Below are positions 1 through 8,388 of a stretch of DNA of 33,148 bases, piece by piece (positions within the stretch are counted from its first letter, which is position 1; every line of letters starts with the position of its first letter). This stretch comes from a virus: positions 1 through 33,148 of IMG/VR virus record IMGVR_UViG_3300022921_000063; one strand, written 5' to 3'. The notes under the pieces are model-generated. The model was given only the letters and a program-made list of their open reading frames with translations, was not told the origin of the DNA and searched no databases. Made by a program: the position numbers and the translations under genes.

Positions 1-638
1 TGATATTCGCAATTACGATAGTTTTCAAACCACGGGCCGCCTTCAGTGTAGTGTAACAGTTTGGGCTTGCCGTCTTCTGGTTGTTTGTACCAACCTACTA
101 ACCAGTTCCATTCGTGTGATATTTCACCTACTTCAGAATCATCTAGCCAACTATATCTATGCAAGTATGCACCTGTAATACTTTCGTCATTAACTAAGTC
201 TTGTGTAAGTTTTTTGTTGCTAGGATGTCCGCAATTTAGTAACATTACACTTGACCAGTTTTTACGTGGATAAACTGTTTGTGTTTGTCCATCCATCTTT
301 GTGCCTTCTTTAGGTGTGTAATCGTGATGAGCACACATTACTGCATACTTATCATCTGCTTGGTCAAATAGTTCTTTGATATCTGTAAGCAGTATCATAT
401 CGCAATCCATAAATAATGCCCAACCATCAAAGTTACATAACTCTGGTATTAAGAAACGTGTAAATGTAAATTCGGTTGACGCAAGTTTGTCTACTGGACG
501 AGTATAACGACCTTGTTCTCTTAATTCTTTTTGAATCAACGGAGTAACAGTTGCATTAGGCTGTTTGTTTAAAATGCTGTGCTTACACACTTGATATGCA
601 ATATCTTCTCTCGAATCGTATCCTACAAATACTTTCAT
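1..638 (-). CDS. GT-A-like glycosyltransferase, 3'-truncated by window edge
   Basis: About 212 residues are visible and the C-terminus lies beyond base 1. The N-terminus (MKVFVGYDSREDIAY) and a DCD motif at residues 78-80 (LFMDCDMIL) are typical of GT-A fold glycosyltransferases, which use the Asp pair to bind a metal and a nucleotide-sugar; the overall look is close to GT8-like enzymes of T4-like marine phages. The start at 638 is supported by GGAG six bases upstream. The start overlaps the stop of the upstream nucleotidyltransferase-cupin gene as ATGA, so translation is probably coupled. The neighbours (a second glycosyltransferase and a sugar-nucleotide-type enzyme) suggest a role in modifying a glycan, either on the virion or in the host envelope. 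That role is inference; donor and acceptor cannot be read from the sequence. Confidence 0.72.
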   Translation of the reverse strand, partial: MKVFVGYDSREDIAYQVCKHSILNKQPNATVTPLIQKELREQGRYTRPVDKLASTEFTFTRFLIPELCNFDGWALFMDCDMILLTDIKELFDQADDKYAVMCAHHDYTPKEGTKMDGQTQTVYPRKNWSSVMLLNCGHPSNKKLTQDLVNDESITGAYLHRYSWLDDSEVGEISHEWNWLVGWYKQPEDGKPKLLHYTEGGPWFENYRNCEY

Positions 639-1408
639 TCTTCTCTCCGTTCTATATCTGATTCTTCTAGTATATCTCCAAACCATGTTTCGATAATCTT
701 AACAGGCTTGTCTGTGTTATTATATGGACGATGCCATACTAACTTGCCTATATCATAACTTTGCTGCGGGTGTACATCACTGGTCTGTTTTATGTTATTC
801 CAATCAGTATCAATAGTAACAGTACCTTGTACTACATGCCAATGTTCTGATCTATGATAATGTCGTTGATCTGACAAACTCTTTCCTGGCATTATCGTAA
901 GTTCTTTTACTGCCCACCCTGGTCCTGTGTCTAACACTCTGTAAAATCCCCAAGGACGTTCTGTCTTAGGAGACTTCCAATCGCTTAGTATCCAACTGCT
1001 TGAATTCTTTTTATCGTTTCCGCCTATACCAAATAGAAATGCTATCTTACCTTCTTCGATAAGTTCCTTTGCAAACTCTACTTCTGGTGTGGTACCTTTT
1101 TGTCGATCTCCGCCGTTAGCAAATATTACATTTGCTTCTGGCTTTGCTTCGAAAACGTAGCGTATAGCATTTACAGCATGATTGTCACTGTCATCAAATG
1201 CAAATACATTATCTACACAAGACAATGCTTTTATAATACTACTGCGTTCAGACCATGGCATAAACGGTCTGCCTTTTTTACGAGTTAACCATTCATCTGA
1301 ATTAACACCTACCCATAGTTCTTTTCCATGTCGAGATGCTGCTTCAAAATATGCTATATGACCTGAGTGAAGAGGATCGAACCCCCCTGTAACAATTACT
1401 ATGTCCAT
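635..1408 (-). CDS. Nucleotidyltransferase-cupin fusion protein
   Basis: 257 aa with two domains. Residues 1-140 are a cytidylyltransferase-like Rossmann domain with the HxGH signature (TGGFDPLHSGH, H14-H17) of the family that includes RfaE/HldE C-terminal domains and glycerol-3-phosphate cytidylyltransferase. Residues about 150-257 are a cupin like the C-terminal domain of type II mannose-6-phosphate isomerase/GDP-mannose pyrophosphorylase: RPWGFYRVL, a PGKSLSDQRHYHRSEHW metal-binding strand, and WHRPYN (H226). The usual family residues of the GMP active site (GxGTRLWP) are absent, so only the isomerase-type cupin part is present. The fusion would combine NDP-sugar or related activation with a sugar isomerase/epimerase-like domain, fitting the flanking glycosyltransferases. 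Substrate unknown. The next gene starts inside its stop codon (ATGA). No clear Shine-Dalgarno precedes the start. Confidence 0.75.
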   Translation of the reverse strand: MDIVIVTGGFDPLHSGHIAYFEAASRHGKELWVGVNSDEWLTRKKGRPFMPWSERSSIIKALSCVDNVFAFDDSDNHAVNAIRYVFEAKPEANVIFANGGDRQKGTTPEVEFAKELIEEGKIAFLFGIGGNDKKNSSSWILSDWKSPKTERPWGFYRVLDTGPGWAVKELTIMPGKSLSDQRHYHRSEHWHVVQGTVTIDTDWNNIKQTSDVHPQQSYDIGKLVWHRPYNNTDKPVKIIETWFGDILEESDIERREE

Positions 1409-1438
1409 ACTAATAATTATCAGTAATGTTATAGTTTA

Positions 1439-2095
1439 TTAATTAATCTGATTGTTCCAATAATCTTGTTTATTTTTAAATTTTATTAATTCTTTTCTTG
1501 GGCCTTTGCCTGTCCAAACAATTGATTTAGGTAAAATCATATCATAATCAGAATATTTTAAATCCATTTTATCAAAAATGCCTTGTTTAAATAATTCGTC
1601 TAATGCACGTTGATCATCAAACCATTGTAATCTTTTACCTGATAATAGTTGTCTTAACATATGTCTACTATGCTTATTTGCTTTGAATCCTACTGCACTT
1701 GCTAAGGGACCTTTTTTCATATTCTTTCGATGTGTAATCCAGCAGTTACTAAAGTCATTTTCAAATTGAGTTTCTGTAATTGATCTTACAAAGATACTAT
1801 CAGCGTCTAACGATAGTACATTAGCATCTAATGGTAATACGCCAGCAAGAATAATAAATCTATGATTACTCCAATAATCCTTTTCTTTACCTTTATATTC
1901 TAACGGTGTTTCGCTATAAGTAATCTTTACATTATTTTTAAGGCACCAACTAAAGTCTGCACTCTGCATATCGTACACATGTACATGATAATTTAGAAAC
2001 GGAGCATGATACTTTGCACTTTTAATAAGAGGTATTATGTGTTCTTGAAAGTATTTTGTATCTCCAGATGTGTAAAGATAGTTAGAGTGAGGCAT
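1439..2095 (-). CDS. Putative GT-A-like glycosyltransferase
   Basis: 218 aa, small and basic at the C-terminus. Residues 92-103 contain a hydrophobic strand ending in a DAD motif (VLSLDADSIFV, D97 and D99), as used by GT-A fold glycosyltransferases for metal and nucleotide-sugar binding. The later stretch with WFDDQRALDEL resembles the conserved region after the catalytic core of several glycosyltransferase families in which a D-Q pair follows a Trp. The start overlaps the last 14 bases of uvsY in another frame, so it is probably co-translated with the recombination genes. It lies 30 bases before the nucleotidyltransferase-cupin gene. It is not obviously a paralogue of the glycosyltransferase at the left edge beyond the shared fold. 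The fold assignment is moderately supported; the substrate is not known. Confidence 0.6.
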   Translation of the reverse strand: MPHSNYLYTSGDTKYFQEHIIPLIKSAKYHAPFLNYHVHVYDMQSADFSWCLKNNVKITYSETPLEYKGKEKDYWSNHRFIILAGVLPLDANVLSLDADSIFVRSITETQFENDFSNCWITHRKNMKKGPLASAVGFKANKHSRHMLRQLLSGKRLQWFDDQRALDELFKQGIFDKMDLKYSDYDMILPKSIVWTGKGPRKELIKFKNKQDYWNNQIN

Positions 2096-2537
2096 CTTCC
2101 ATACCTGCTACTCGTAGTTTAACTACGTTTGTAATCTGCCATTGCTTTTGATCAAGTGCTTTTAGCACACCTAACCATTTGTTACGCATAAGAGCAAACT
2201 CGTTGATAATCTTTTCATAATCAACGACATCTGCCTCGCCGTCAACGTATTTTTCTACGTCACGGCTAGACAGTGCCCGTTGATAGTTTTCTAGATATTT
2301 CTTAAAGAAAGAACTGCGTAGTCTACGTAGTTCAATATTTAAGTAGTTTAGAATTGCTTCTAGTTCTTGTAACTGATTAAAACGATGTTCAACTATACCA
2401 GGCATTTCAGACGCTGCACGTTCTACATTACCTTTTAGTTTTACTTCTAATTTTGCGTCTACAAGTTCTGTTTCAAAATATTGTATAGCAGCAGGGATCT
2501 GGTTAATATCCCTGCTAACTGCACTATACCAGCCCAT
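2082..2537 (-). CDS. uvsY: UvsY-like recombination mediator protein
   Basis: 151 aa, close to the 137 aa of T4 UvsY. In T4, UvsY helps UvsX recombinase displace gp32 from single-stranded DNA and forms hexamers. The sequence matches the marine T4-like version: an N-terminal segment with IPAAIQYFETEL, the central block HRFNQLQELEAILNYLNIEL, the helical KYLENYQRALSSRDVEKY and the C-terminal KQWQITNVVKLRVAGMEDA. No enzyme motif is expected. The start ATG follows the TAG of the small acidic gene directly. A perfect 9-bp hairpin lies just inside the coding region (2490-2516). Its order after uvsX in the same transcript supports the call. Confidence 0.82.
   Translation of the reverse strand: MGWYSAVSRDINQIPAAIQYFETELVDAKLEVKLKGNVERAASEMPGIVEHRFNQLQELEAILNYLNIELRRLRSSFFKKYLENYQRALSSRDVEKYVDGEADVVDYEKIINEFALMRNKWLGVLKALDQKQWQITNVVKLRVAGMEDASL
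2490..2516 (-). other. Perfect 9-bp hairpin in the 5' end of uvsY
   Basis: AGCAGGGAT and ATCCCTGCT are perfect inverted repeats separated by 9 bases, beginning about 20 bases downstream of the uvsY start codon. Such a stem could slow ribosome entry or tune the uvsX:uvsY ratio, but it may also be a by-product of codon choice (it encodes SRDINQIPA). Confidence 0.5.
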
Positions 2538-2768
2538 CTAGTCTTCCCATTCGTTTAGGTCGTCATCTTCATCGTCTTCATCTGCTAAGTAGTATTGAAT
2601 TGCTGCATCAAGACTTGACTCAACACCTAAACAATCTTTAAGTGTTATATCATCTACTCCATAGTCAGCAAGAAGATCTACGTACTTTTCGGCGGCTAGT
2701 TCGATTTGTTTCTTGTCTAAATATTCTTTAAACAAAGACCAAATATCTGCTATTTGTTCTTCATTCAT
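2538..2768 (-). CDS. Small acidic conserved phage protein between uvsX and uvsY
   Basis: About 76 aa from the chosen start. The ATG at 2768 is preceded by GAGGAG with a 10-base spacer; an alternative in-frame ATG at 2786 directly after the uvsX stop would place that ribosome site inside the gene, so it is less likely. The protein is helical in appearance (MNEEQIADIWSLFKEYLDKK, then AAEKYVDLLADYGVDD) and ends in a strongly acidic tail (DEDDEDDDLNEWED). I recognise it as the kind of short conserved protein found next to uvsX in T4-like marine phages, without a known function. Its place between the recombinase and its mediator, with abutting genes on both sides, suggests co-expression with the recombination machinery; a DNA-mimic or protein-interaction role is only a guess. 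Confidence 0.72.
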   Translation of the reverse strand: MNEEQIADIWSLFKEYLDKKQIELAAEKYVDLLADYGVDDITLKDCLGVESSLDAAIQYYLADEDDEDDDLNEWED

Positions 2769-2786
2769 TTTCGAGTTGCTCCTCAT

Positions 2787-3866
2787 TTATACAGACTCCT
2801 CCTCACTTTCATCAATAAGGTCTGCGTCTGCTGTGTCGTTATTTAGCACAGGAGCAAGTTTTTCTGCGTATTGGTTCATAATCATATCAAGCTTGGCGCC
2901 AGTCCATGCCTTTCTATAATCAAGATGTTCTTCACCATTTACGTCAATATATTTTAAGCGATTGCCTTGCTTTTCTAGCAAGCCTTTCTTTTCAAACAAT
3001 TCTACTAGTCCACTATAAGGATTCATACCTGTTTCATATGGAATCTTTACTTGTACACCTTCAAACGGTTTTGCATAACGAGTCTTCATAACTTTACAGC
3101 CTGCACGTATACCACGTACTTCTGAAATTTTGTTACCAGCCTCGTCTTCTTTTAGTTTCATCTTTTTCATTGCTACAACAATTGAAGATGCATAGATAAA
3201 GCCTTGTCCGCCACTAATCTTGTCATCTGGATCAAACATATCCTGTGATGCATAAGTGTGATTAGTACATACTAAGCCTACATTACAACTACCGATCATG
3301 TTAACAGTGTTACGAACAAGTGCGGTCAATTGCTTTGGCTTACGCCCCATATCGCCTTTCATATCACCTTTGTTAAACTGATCAATATCAGTAGGTGTTA
3401 GTAACATACCTAATGAGTCAACTACAAATAGTACCTTTGGACGATCTTCTTCTGCCATAGATTTATAGTCTGACATAAACGTACTAATAGTTTTAGCAAC
3501 GTCATCAATCATACTCATGTTTAGTTTAAGTAGTTTTTCTTCTGATGTATCTACATCTAGTGCGTGTAGCCATGATTCGTCAAGTGCATTCTCTGAGTCA
3601 ATTAGTACTACAAAGATGCCTTGTTCTTGTGCATGTTTTACAATATTACCTGCACAAAAGTAAGATTTACCTGCGCCTGATTCGCCTGCAAATACAGTTA
3701 CCTTACCGAGCGGAACACCCTTGTGAAAGTCGCCGCTAATAAGATAGTTCAGTGCATATGAGCCTGTGCTAATCCAATCAGTTGGATCATTAAAGCCTGT
3801 ACTCATGCCTGATATGCTTTTTGTTAAGTCCTTACGGAACTTACTAACATCAAATGATTTAGCCAT
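2787..3866 (-). CDS. uvsX: UvsX, RecA-family recombinase
   Basis: 359 aa, a little shorter than T4 UvsX (391). It is an ATP-dependent strand-exchange protein that forms filaments on single-stranded DNA. Walker A is GESGAGKS at residues 61-68, Walker B is VLFVVD at 145-150, and the L2-type DNA-binding loop with DDKISGGQGFIYASS lies at 215-229. The C-terminus is acidic. The start is supported by AAGGAGT seven bases upstream. It follows gp32 after about 50 bases containing a hairpin (3891-3910) and precedes the small acidic gene and uvsY, an operon order consistent with a phage recombination-dependent replication module. Confidence 0.95.
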   Translation of the reverse strand: MAKSFDVSKFRKDLTKSISGMSTGFNDPTDWISTGSYALNYLISGDFHKGVPLGKVTVFAGESGAGKSYFCAGNIVKHAQEQGIFVVLIDSENALDESWLHALDVDTSEEKLLKLNMSMIDDVAKTISTFMSDYKSMAEEDRPKVLFVVDSLGMLLTPTDIDQFNKGDMKGDMGRKPKQLTALVRNTVNMIGSCNVGLVCTNHTYASQDMFDPDDKISGGQGFIYASSIVVAMKKMKLKEDEAGNKISEVRGIRAGCKVMKTRYAKPFEGVQVKIPYETGMNPYSGLVELFEKKGLLEKQGNRLKYIDVNGEEHLDYRKAWTGAKLDMIMNQYAEKLAPVLNNDTADADLIDESEEESV

Positions 3867-3890
3867 AGTTACTCCTTATTAAGCCAAAGT

Positions 3891-3910
3891 GTAGGGGATT
3901 TCTCCCCCAC
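3891..3910 (-). terminator. GC-rich hairpin between gp32 and uvsX
   Basis: Seven base pairs including one G-T wobble (GTGGGGG ... CCCCTAC, loop AGAAAT) lie directly after the gp32 stop on the minus strand. There is no following T-run, so it is better read as an attenuator, partial terminator or RNA-stability element that could lower uvsX expression relative to the abundant gp32. Confidence 0.55.
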
Positions 3911-3916
3911 ATGATT

Positions 3917-4930
3917 TTATGATTGAGATTGTCTTGCACGAATCATTGCAAGAATGTCTTGTGCTCCGCCTGCAGGTTCAGCGGCTGCTGCTGGTGCTGC
4001 TTCTGCTGCTGCTTCTTCAGTTGACTTAAAAGGAATGTCATCCATGCGTGGGTCTGCTGCTGGAGCAGGGGCTGGCGCACTTTGACTTGTAGCAGTTGCT
4101 TGTGGTGATGCTGCTTTCATTGGATCGCCTGTACGTGCTTGCATACCTGCAGGACGGAAGAAGTTACTCCAACGATCTGCATCATATGCTTCACCGTCTA
4201 CGGACGCCTCAAACATTTCTTGCATTACTTTTAATGCATTTGCATCTGGTTTTTTAGGAAGAAAATCGTTAAGATTAAACAGTCCATGTGTATTAACAGC
4301 CTGCATTTCAGCATCGCCTAATGGACGCTCTCTACGTGCCCATGTGCTTGTGCCGTAGTCTGCATAACCACCTTTTGATGTTTTGTTAAGGCGGAAGTCT
4401 ACACCAGCAGTATAATCTGTTGGTAGTTCTTCCATGTCAGGATCCATAAGAGCTTGTTTAATAATTTGAAAAATTTGAGGACCGATAATAAAACGTCTAA
4501 TTGGATTCTCAGGAGTAGTGTCCTCTGTTAGTGGATTATCAGTTACAAATCCTTGGAAGATATAAGAACGTTTCTTCCAATATTTACGACCCATATCTTC
4601 TAATGATGGATCTTTAAACCAACCACGTACTTCCTGTAGAATTGGACAGGAATCGCCGTACATTTCCATACACGGAACTTGTACTTGTACCGGACGTGAA
4701 TCTGTCTCTCCTTTAATACCTTGGAACGGAAGTTTAATTACTAAACGTTCTTTCCAAAAGAAAGTGTTGTCAGCATCGCCATCAGGAAGGAAACGGAAAG
4801 TACAACTTTCGCCTTCTTTAATATTCCAAAATGGGTAAACGCTGTTATCACCGCCGCTGCTTGCTATATTACCGCCTGTGCGTGATTCTTGTTCTTTGAG
4901 CTTTGCTCTAATTTCTGCTAATGATGCCAT
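3917..4930 (-). CDS. 32: gp32, single-stranded DNA-binding protein
   Basis: 337 aa, near T4 gp32 (301). It coats single-stranded DNA during replication, recombination and repair. The N-terminal segment SLAEIRAKLKEQ stands where the cooperativity (B) domain lies; residues 30-250 are the core with blocks VQVPCMEMYGDSCPILQEVR, RKYWKKRSYIFQGFV and NPIRRFIIGPQIF; the tail is Ala/Pro-rich and acidic, followed by QDILAMIRARQSQS. T4 gp32 binds zinc with one His and three Cys, while here only C43, C87 and C95 are present and no matching His/Cys set is seen, so the zinc site seems lost. Ribosome site AGGAGG seven bases before the ATG. A sigma70-type promoter lies about 70 bases upstream. Confidence 0.9.
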   Translation of the reverse strand: MASLAEIRAKLKEQESRTGGNIASSGGDNSVYPFWNIKEGESCTFRFLPDGDADNTFFWKERLVIKLPFQGIKGETDSRPVQVQVPCMEMYGDSCPILQEVRGWFKDPSLEDMGRKYWKKRSYIFQGFVTDNPLTEDTTPENPIRRFIIGPQIFQIIKQALMDPDMEELPTDYTAGVDFRLNKTSKGGYADYGTSTWARRERPLGDAEMQAVNTHGLFNLNDFLPKKPDANALKVMQEMFEASVDGEAYDADRWSNFFRPAGMQARTGDPMKAASPQATATSQSAPAPAPAADPRMDDIPFKSTEEAAAEAAPAAAAEPAGGAQDILAMIRARQSQS

Positions 4931-4999
4931 AGTTGTGCCTCCTATAATGTTGCCTATGTCTTTGTTTAAGTCGTGTGCCTAAATGTGTAGCACTATTAC

Positions 5000-5028
5000 A
5001 TACTACACGATATTATTTATCTTGTCAA
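5000..5028 (-). promoter_or_regulatory. Sigma70-type promoter for gp32
   Basis: On the minus strand TTGACA (5028-5023), a 17-base spacer, then TAGTAT (5005-5000). This near-perfect host-type promoter points to early/middle transcription of the gp32-uvsX-uvsY run. A 6-bp hairpin AAGCAT-AAA-ATGCTT (5027-5041) sits just upstream, touching the -35 box, and may mark the end of the late transcript from the 579 aa gene. Confidence 0.72.
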
Positions 5029-5052
5029 GCATAAAATGCTTTATTATTGGAT

Positions 5053-6792
5053 TTATCTTAGTCCAGCTAACTCGCGTATTCTATCGTACTCTTCGTTATC
5101 TGTTTCCATTTGCTGTGGTTGATTACGCATTTCATATTCTTCGAACTTTGCTGACACTTGCTCAATGAATGACTTAGCAGGATTAATAAACTCTTCGCCG
5201 TAATCTTTTTCTACCATAGTTAATACAGCAGTTTCGCCTTTTGGAAATACACCGTTTTCTCTATCAAAGTAACTTAGAATAAACTCACCTAGTGGTGTCT
5301 TTTTGTCTTTTTTAGGTGTTATTTTGTCTACTTCGCTGTCTTCGTCATCATCGTCCATGTTAGCATCCCAGTCAAAAGCACCAGGGTGTGGTTCAAATGA
5401 ACCTTTTGGTTTTTCGTTGTCTTCTCCGATGTTCATGTTTGCTAGTGCATCAACTGCTTGCTTGATTTCTTCAGGTTCCATATCAACGTTTGGAAGTGCT
5501 CTTAACACTGCTTGTACCAAATCATGATCTATCAGTGCGTCATTGTCCATGTCTAGCCCATCAGTAAATTCAAAGTATGTACTATCACTAAAGTAATAAT
5601 CATCTTTTTGAATGTCTTTGGCCATTTCAACTGCATCTTGTGCAAATTCCTGTGCTTGTATATCAATGTCAGACATGCCGCCTTCACTAAACTGTCCCAT
5701 CATTTCTTCAAAGCCATGCTCTACAGCAATTTCTTCTTTAGTTTTTTTATTTTTTTCTTCCTTTGCTACAACTTTAGGATCTGCTTTTGCTTCTCTTACT
5801 AAATCATCTGGTCCTAATTCTTGTGCTTTTGTTGCTTCGCTTACTAGTTTATAAATGTATGGGAATACATCTGCTAATTCTTCGTTAAACTGTTTAATAG
5901 TAAGTTGATCAGTCCAGTTCTCTGCAACGTCTGCTGGCACATCTTCTAAAATAGGTGCTTCATATGTAGCAAATGCTTCGGCATAAAACTTTGGTTTTTG
6001 TAGTGATGTAATTGTTTTTCTCACTGTATTAATACGATCTTTAACAACATCAACATACTCGCTTAGGCTTTCAGCCATTACTGCTGAACGACCCATATAT
6101 GATTTAAACTTGCGTAGTTTTGCCATCTCTTCTGATAAGCCAATAATGTGTGAACCAAAATCATCGTATAAGTTGCCACCTTCTGATACGTGACGAGCCA
6201 TTGCTCTTGCGCCACTTAGGTGCTTAAATGGATACTTAAATCTTTCACCGCCTGCACTTTCAATGTAGATAGTACCAATCTTTTTTGTACGTGGATTGGA
6301 TGCTTCTAAGTTTACATTTTCTGTGTGCTTAATCATTATACGTGCTTCGCCAACCTTTTGATAGCTAGTACGTGCTGTGCCATATAGTTTTGATTCGTTC
6401 ATATTATCGTCTCCGAAACGTTTTTTTGATAAAAACTTGTAATCTCTTTTTGTTAAATTTGATTTAGTGATGTCTCTTACATCAAAGTCTAATAGGCGTT
6501 TCTTACTGAATTGCCTCATATCTTTTAAAAAGTTAAACCAGTTATCCTTTGTTACACTATCTTCATTTGCAACAATGTCTTTAGAATAAATTATTGTAAG
6601 TCCGTCGTCTTCGCTTATTTGAATACTTACATTACCTAATGCTCTGCTAGATTCTGAATATTCAAAATCAAAGAATCTTGCTTTAGATGGTTCATTAGTA
6701 ACTTTACCGTCCTCGCCGCCAATAGTTACACTAGTGAAACGGCCACGGATTTTGTCAAATAAATCTTTACCTATTGTATCTAAATCTTTCAT
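5053..6792 (-). CDS. Conserved T4-like marine phage protein of unknown function (possible virion protein)
   Basis: 579 aa with no motif I can assign. The N-terminal 330 residues look globular and mixed alpha/beta, followed by a Lys/Glu-rich linker (KADPKVVAKEEKNKKTKEE), a helical region with Met-rich acidic segments (about 360-480), an acidic low-complexity stretch around residue 490, and a short C-terminal motif RIRELAGLR of the kind seen at the end of several structural proteins of marine T4-like phages. It follows the large terminase directly and is preceded by a late promoter octamer only four bases before its ATG (GATAAATACATTATG), which marks it as a late gene and so probably a virion or assembly protein. 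That is inference. No Shine-Dalgarno sequence is visible. Confidence 0.7.
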   Translation of the reverse strand: MKDLDTIGKDLFDKIRGRFTSVTIGGEDGKVTNEPSKARFFDFEYSESSRALGNVSIQISEDDGLTIIYSKDIVANEDSVTKDNWFNFLKDMRQFSKKRLLDFDVRDITKSNLTKRDYKFLSKKRFGDDNMNESKLYGTARTSYQKVGEARIMIKHTENVNLEASNPRTKKIGTIYIESAGGERFKYPFKHLSGARAMARHVSEGGNLYDDFGSHIIGLSEEMAKLRKFKSYMGRSAVMAESLSEYVDVVKDRINTVRKTITSLQKPKFYAEAFATYEAPILEDVPADVAENWTDQLTIKQFNEELADVFPYIYKLVSEATKAQELGPDDLVREAKADPKVVAKEEKNKKTKEEIAVEHGFEEMMGQFSEGGMSDIDIQAQEFAQDAVEMAKDIQKDDYYFSDSTYFEFTDGLDMDNDALIDHDLVQAVLRALPNVDMEPEEIKQAVDALANMNIGEDNEKPKGSFEPHPGAFDWDANMDDDDEDSEVDKITPKKDKKTPLGEFILSYFDRENGVFPKGETAVLTMVEKDYGEEFINPAKSFIEQVSAKFEEYEMRNQPQQMETDNEEYDRIRELAGLR

Positions 6793-6796
6793 AATG

Positions 6797-6804
6797 TATT
6801 TATC
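6797..6804 (-). promoter_or_regulatory. T4-like late promoter octamer GATAAATA, 579 aa gene
   Basis: GATAAATA differs from the T4 late promoter TATAAATA by one base. It overlaps the terminase stop codon and ends four bases before the ATG at 6792. No Shine-Dalgarno sequence lies between, so a leaderless or nearly leaderless transcript is predicted. Confidence 0.65.
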
Positions 6805-8383
6805 AATAATTGGTACTTATGAAGATCGGCATTGGAGGTTCATAGTCGTCCATATTTTCAGCTTGAGTAAATGTGTTATAGATTCTAGGATCCCAATCTT
6901 TAAGTACTGCCATCATCCTGATCGCAAGAAGAGTTGCACTAATTAAATCATCGGTTTGTCCTAGTTTAGCTTGATAACTAGATCCGGTAGCAATATAATT
7001 TTTAAGTTCAGATAAGAACGGCTTACTGTGTATAATCATTTTGTCATTTTCGATCATTGTTTTTAATCTACTACACGCTGTAATTTTTGTACTATGCGTA
7101 GTATTAAAACCCTTACGGAATTTACGAACGTGTCCTTTGCGGATAGGCTCACTGACGAACAAACCTGGAATGTTCTCTTCACCGAAGTCGTTTATAACGA
7201 TAAGCGCAGCCTCGCCTATGCCATTGTTCTCCACGCTCCAGTAAATTCCGTTTGGATTACCAGTCTCAGAAACAAGATAATTACAGATGTCCGCCAACAC
7301 TCTGATCTGTCCAGGTATAGCCGTTGTGTTATGTTGCCATTCTGCAACTTGTTCATAACTGGGTAATTCAAATACTTGTATAGCAGCATTATCGCCACCA
7401 GTTCCCATTGACGGATCTAATGCAACTGCATATGTGCAATCATCTGTTGGTTTTTTATACCAACGTGTTTGTCCCATATTTACTAACGGACTTTTGCCTC
7501 CCATAGATGCTAGTTTAATTGAGTTAATTAAAGTTTCGTCAAATACTAAGAATTCACAGCCGTATTCACGGCGAAACTTCTCTTCACCGATACGTCCAAT
7601 TTCTTCCTCTTTCCATTTCTCGTCACGATCAGGATGTTCGTGCCACTCTGATCTAAAACTATGAAATCCGTTTGTGCCAACATCGTTTTCATTGCCGTGT
7701 GCATCAAACTTGTCTTCTGCTTGTTTCCAAATAGTAGCAAACGTATCTTCATCTGAGTTTGGTGTGCTTGTAATAATAGCACGACCACCTGTTGCTAGTG
7801 TAGGTGATATCGAAGTCCAAAACTCTTCTGCAATGTTTGGCTGCACAAACGCAAACTCGTCACAGTATAATAACGAAATTGACATACCACGTCCTGTGTT
7901 GCCTGTTGTTGTTTGCGAAACTATTCTACTACCGTTTTCAAATTCAATACTACCTTTGTTATATGATGTTACACCTGCTCTAATATGATCAGGACAACTC
8001 TCGTAAACAAAGCGTATACGAGACATAATCTCTTGAGCACCTGTATACTTGTGTGCAGCAATAAGTATAGTTTGATCAGGTACAAACATTGCATACCATG
8101 TAAGGTATATACTAGCACATGTAGTTTTACCTGTCTGCCTAGGCATCATGTTTATGTTAAATCTAAAATTATGGTAACTATCCATTAGTCCGAGTTGATA
8201 TTTAAAAGGGTTGTATAGTAACTTACCTTTTACTGGATGCTGAATATATGCAAAATTCTTTGCAAAATGTAAGTATCCTGTTTCAGGATCCATACATGCC
8301 ATTAGATCTGCTAATTGCTCTTCAGTAAATGTTTCTTGTTTATTCGCCTTTTTAATTAAGACGCCGTCTAATGATGCTGCCAT
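6803..8383 (-). CDS. 17: gp17, terminase large subunit
   Basis: 526 aa from the start chosen here (MAASLDG). It is the DNA-packaging motor ATPase and headful nuclease. The ATPase domain has Walker A MPRQTGKTT at 80-88, Walker B ISLLYCDEFAF at 169-179 with catalytic Glu, and the TSTPN coupling motif at 206-210. The RNase H-like nuclease domain starts near 315 with ALDPSMGTGGD (D323), a second acidic site in SVENNGIGEAA, and a third in GQTDDLISATLLA. An upstream in-frame ATG at 8410 would extend the protein into the terminator hairpin and is rejected. A late-type octamer GTTAAATA ends five bases before this ATG. The small subunit gp16 is three genes upstream in the same direction. Confidence 0.95.
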   Translation of the reverse strand: MAASLDGVLIKKANKQETFTEEQLADLMACMDPETGYLHFAKNFAYIQHPVKGKLLYNPFKYQLGLMDSYHNFRFNINMMPRQTGKTTCASIYLTWYAMFVPDQTILIAAHKYTGAQEIMSRIRFVYESCPDHIRAGVTSYNKGSIEFENGSRIVSQTTTGNTGRGMSISLLYCDEFAFVQPNIAEEFWTSISPTLATGGRAIITSTPNSDEDTFATIWKQAEDKFDAHGNENDVGTNGFHSFRSEWHEHPDRDEKWKEEEIGRIGEEKFRREYGCEFLVFDETLINSIKLASMGGKSPLVNMGQTRWYKKPTDDCTYAVALDPSMGTGGDNAAIQVFELPSYEQVAEWQHNTTAIPGQIRVLADICNYLVSETGNPNGIYWSVENNGIGEAALIVINDFGEENIPGLFVSEPIRKGHVRKFRKGFNTTHSTKITACSRLKTMIENDKMIIHSKPFLSELKNYIATGSSYQAKLGQTDDLISATLLAIRMMAVLKDWDPRIYNTFTQAENMDDYEPPMPIFISTNY

Positions 8384-8388
8384 AGTAA

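Noticed and set aside
7216-7398. Small minus-strand open frame inside the terminase gene
   Set aside because: It lies in an alternative frame of a well-supported gene and lacks a ribosome site.
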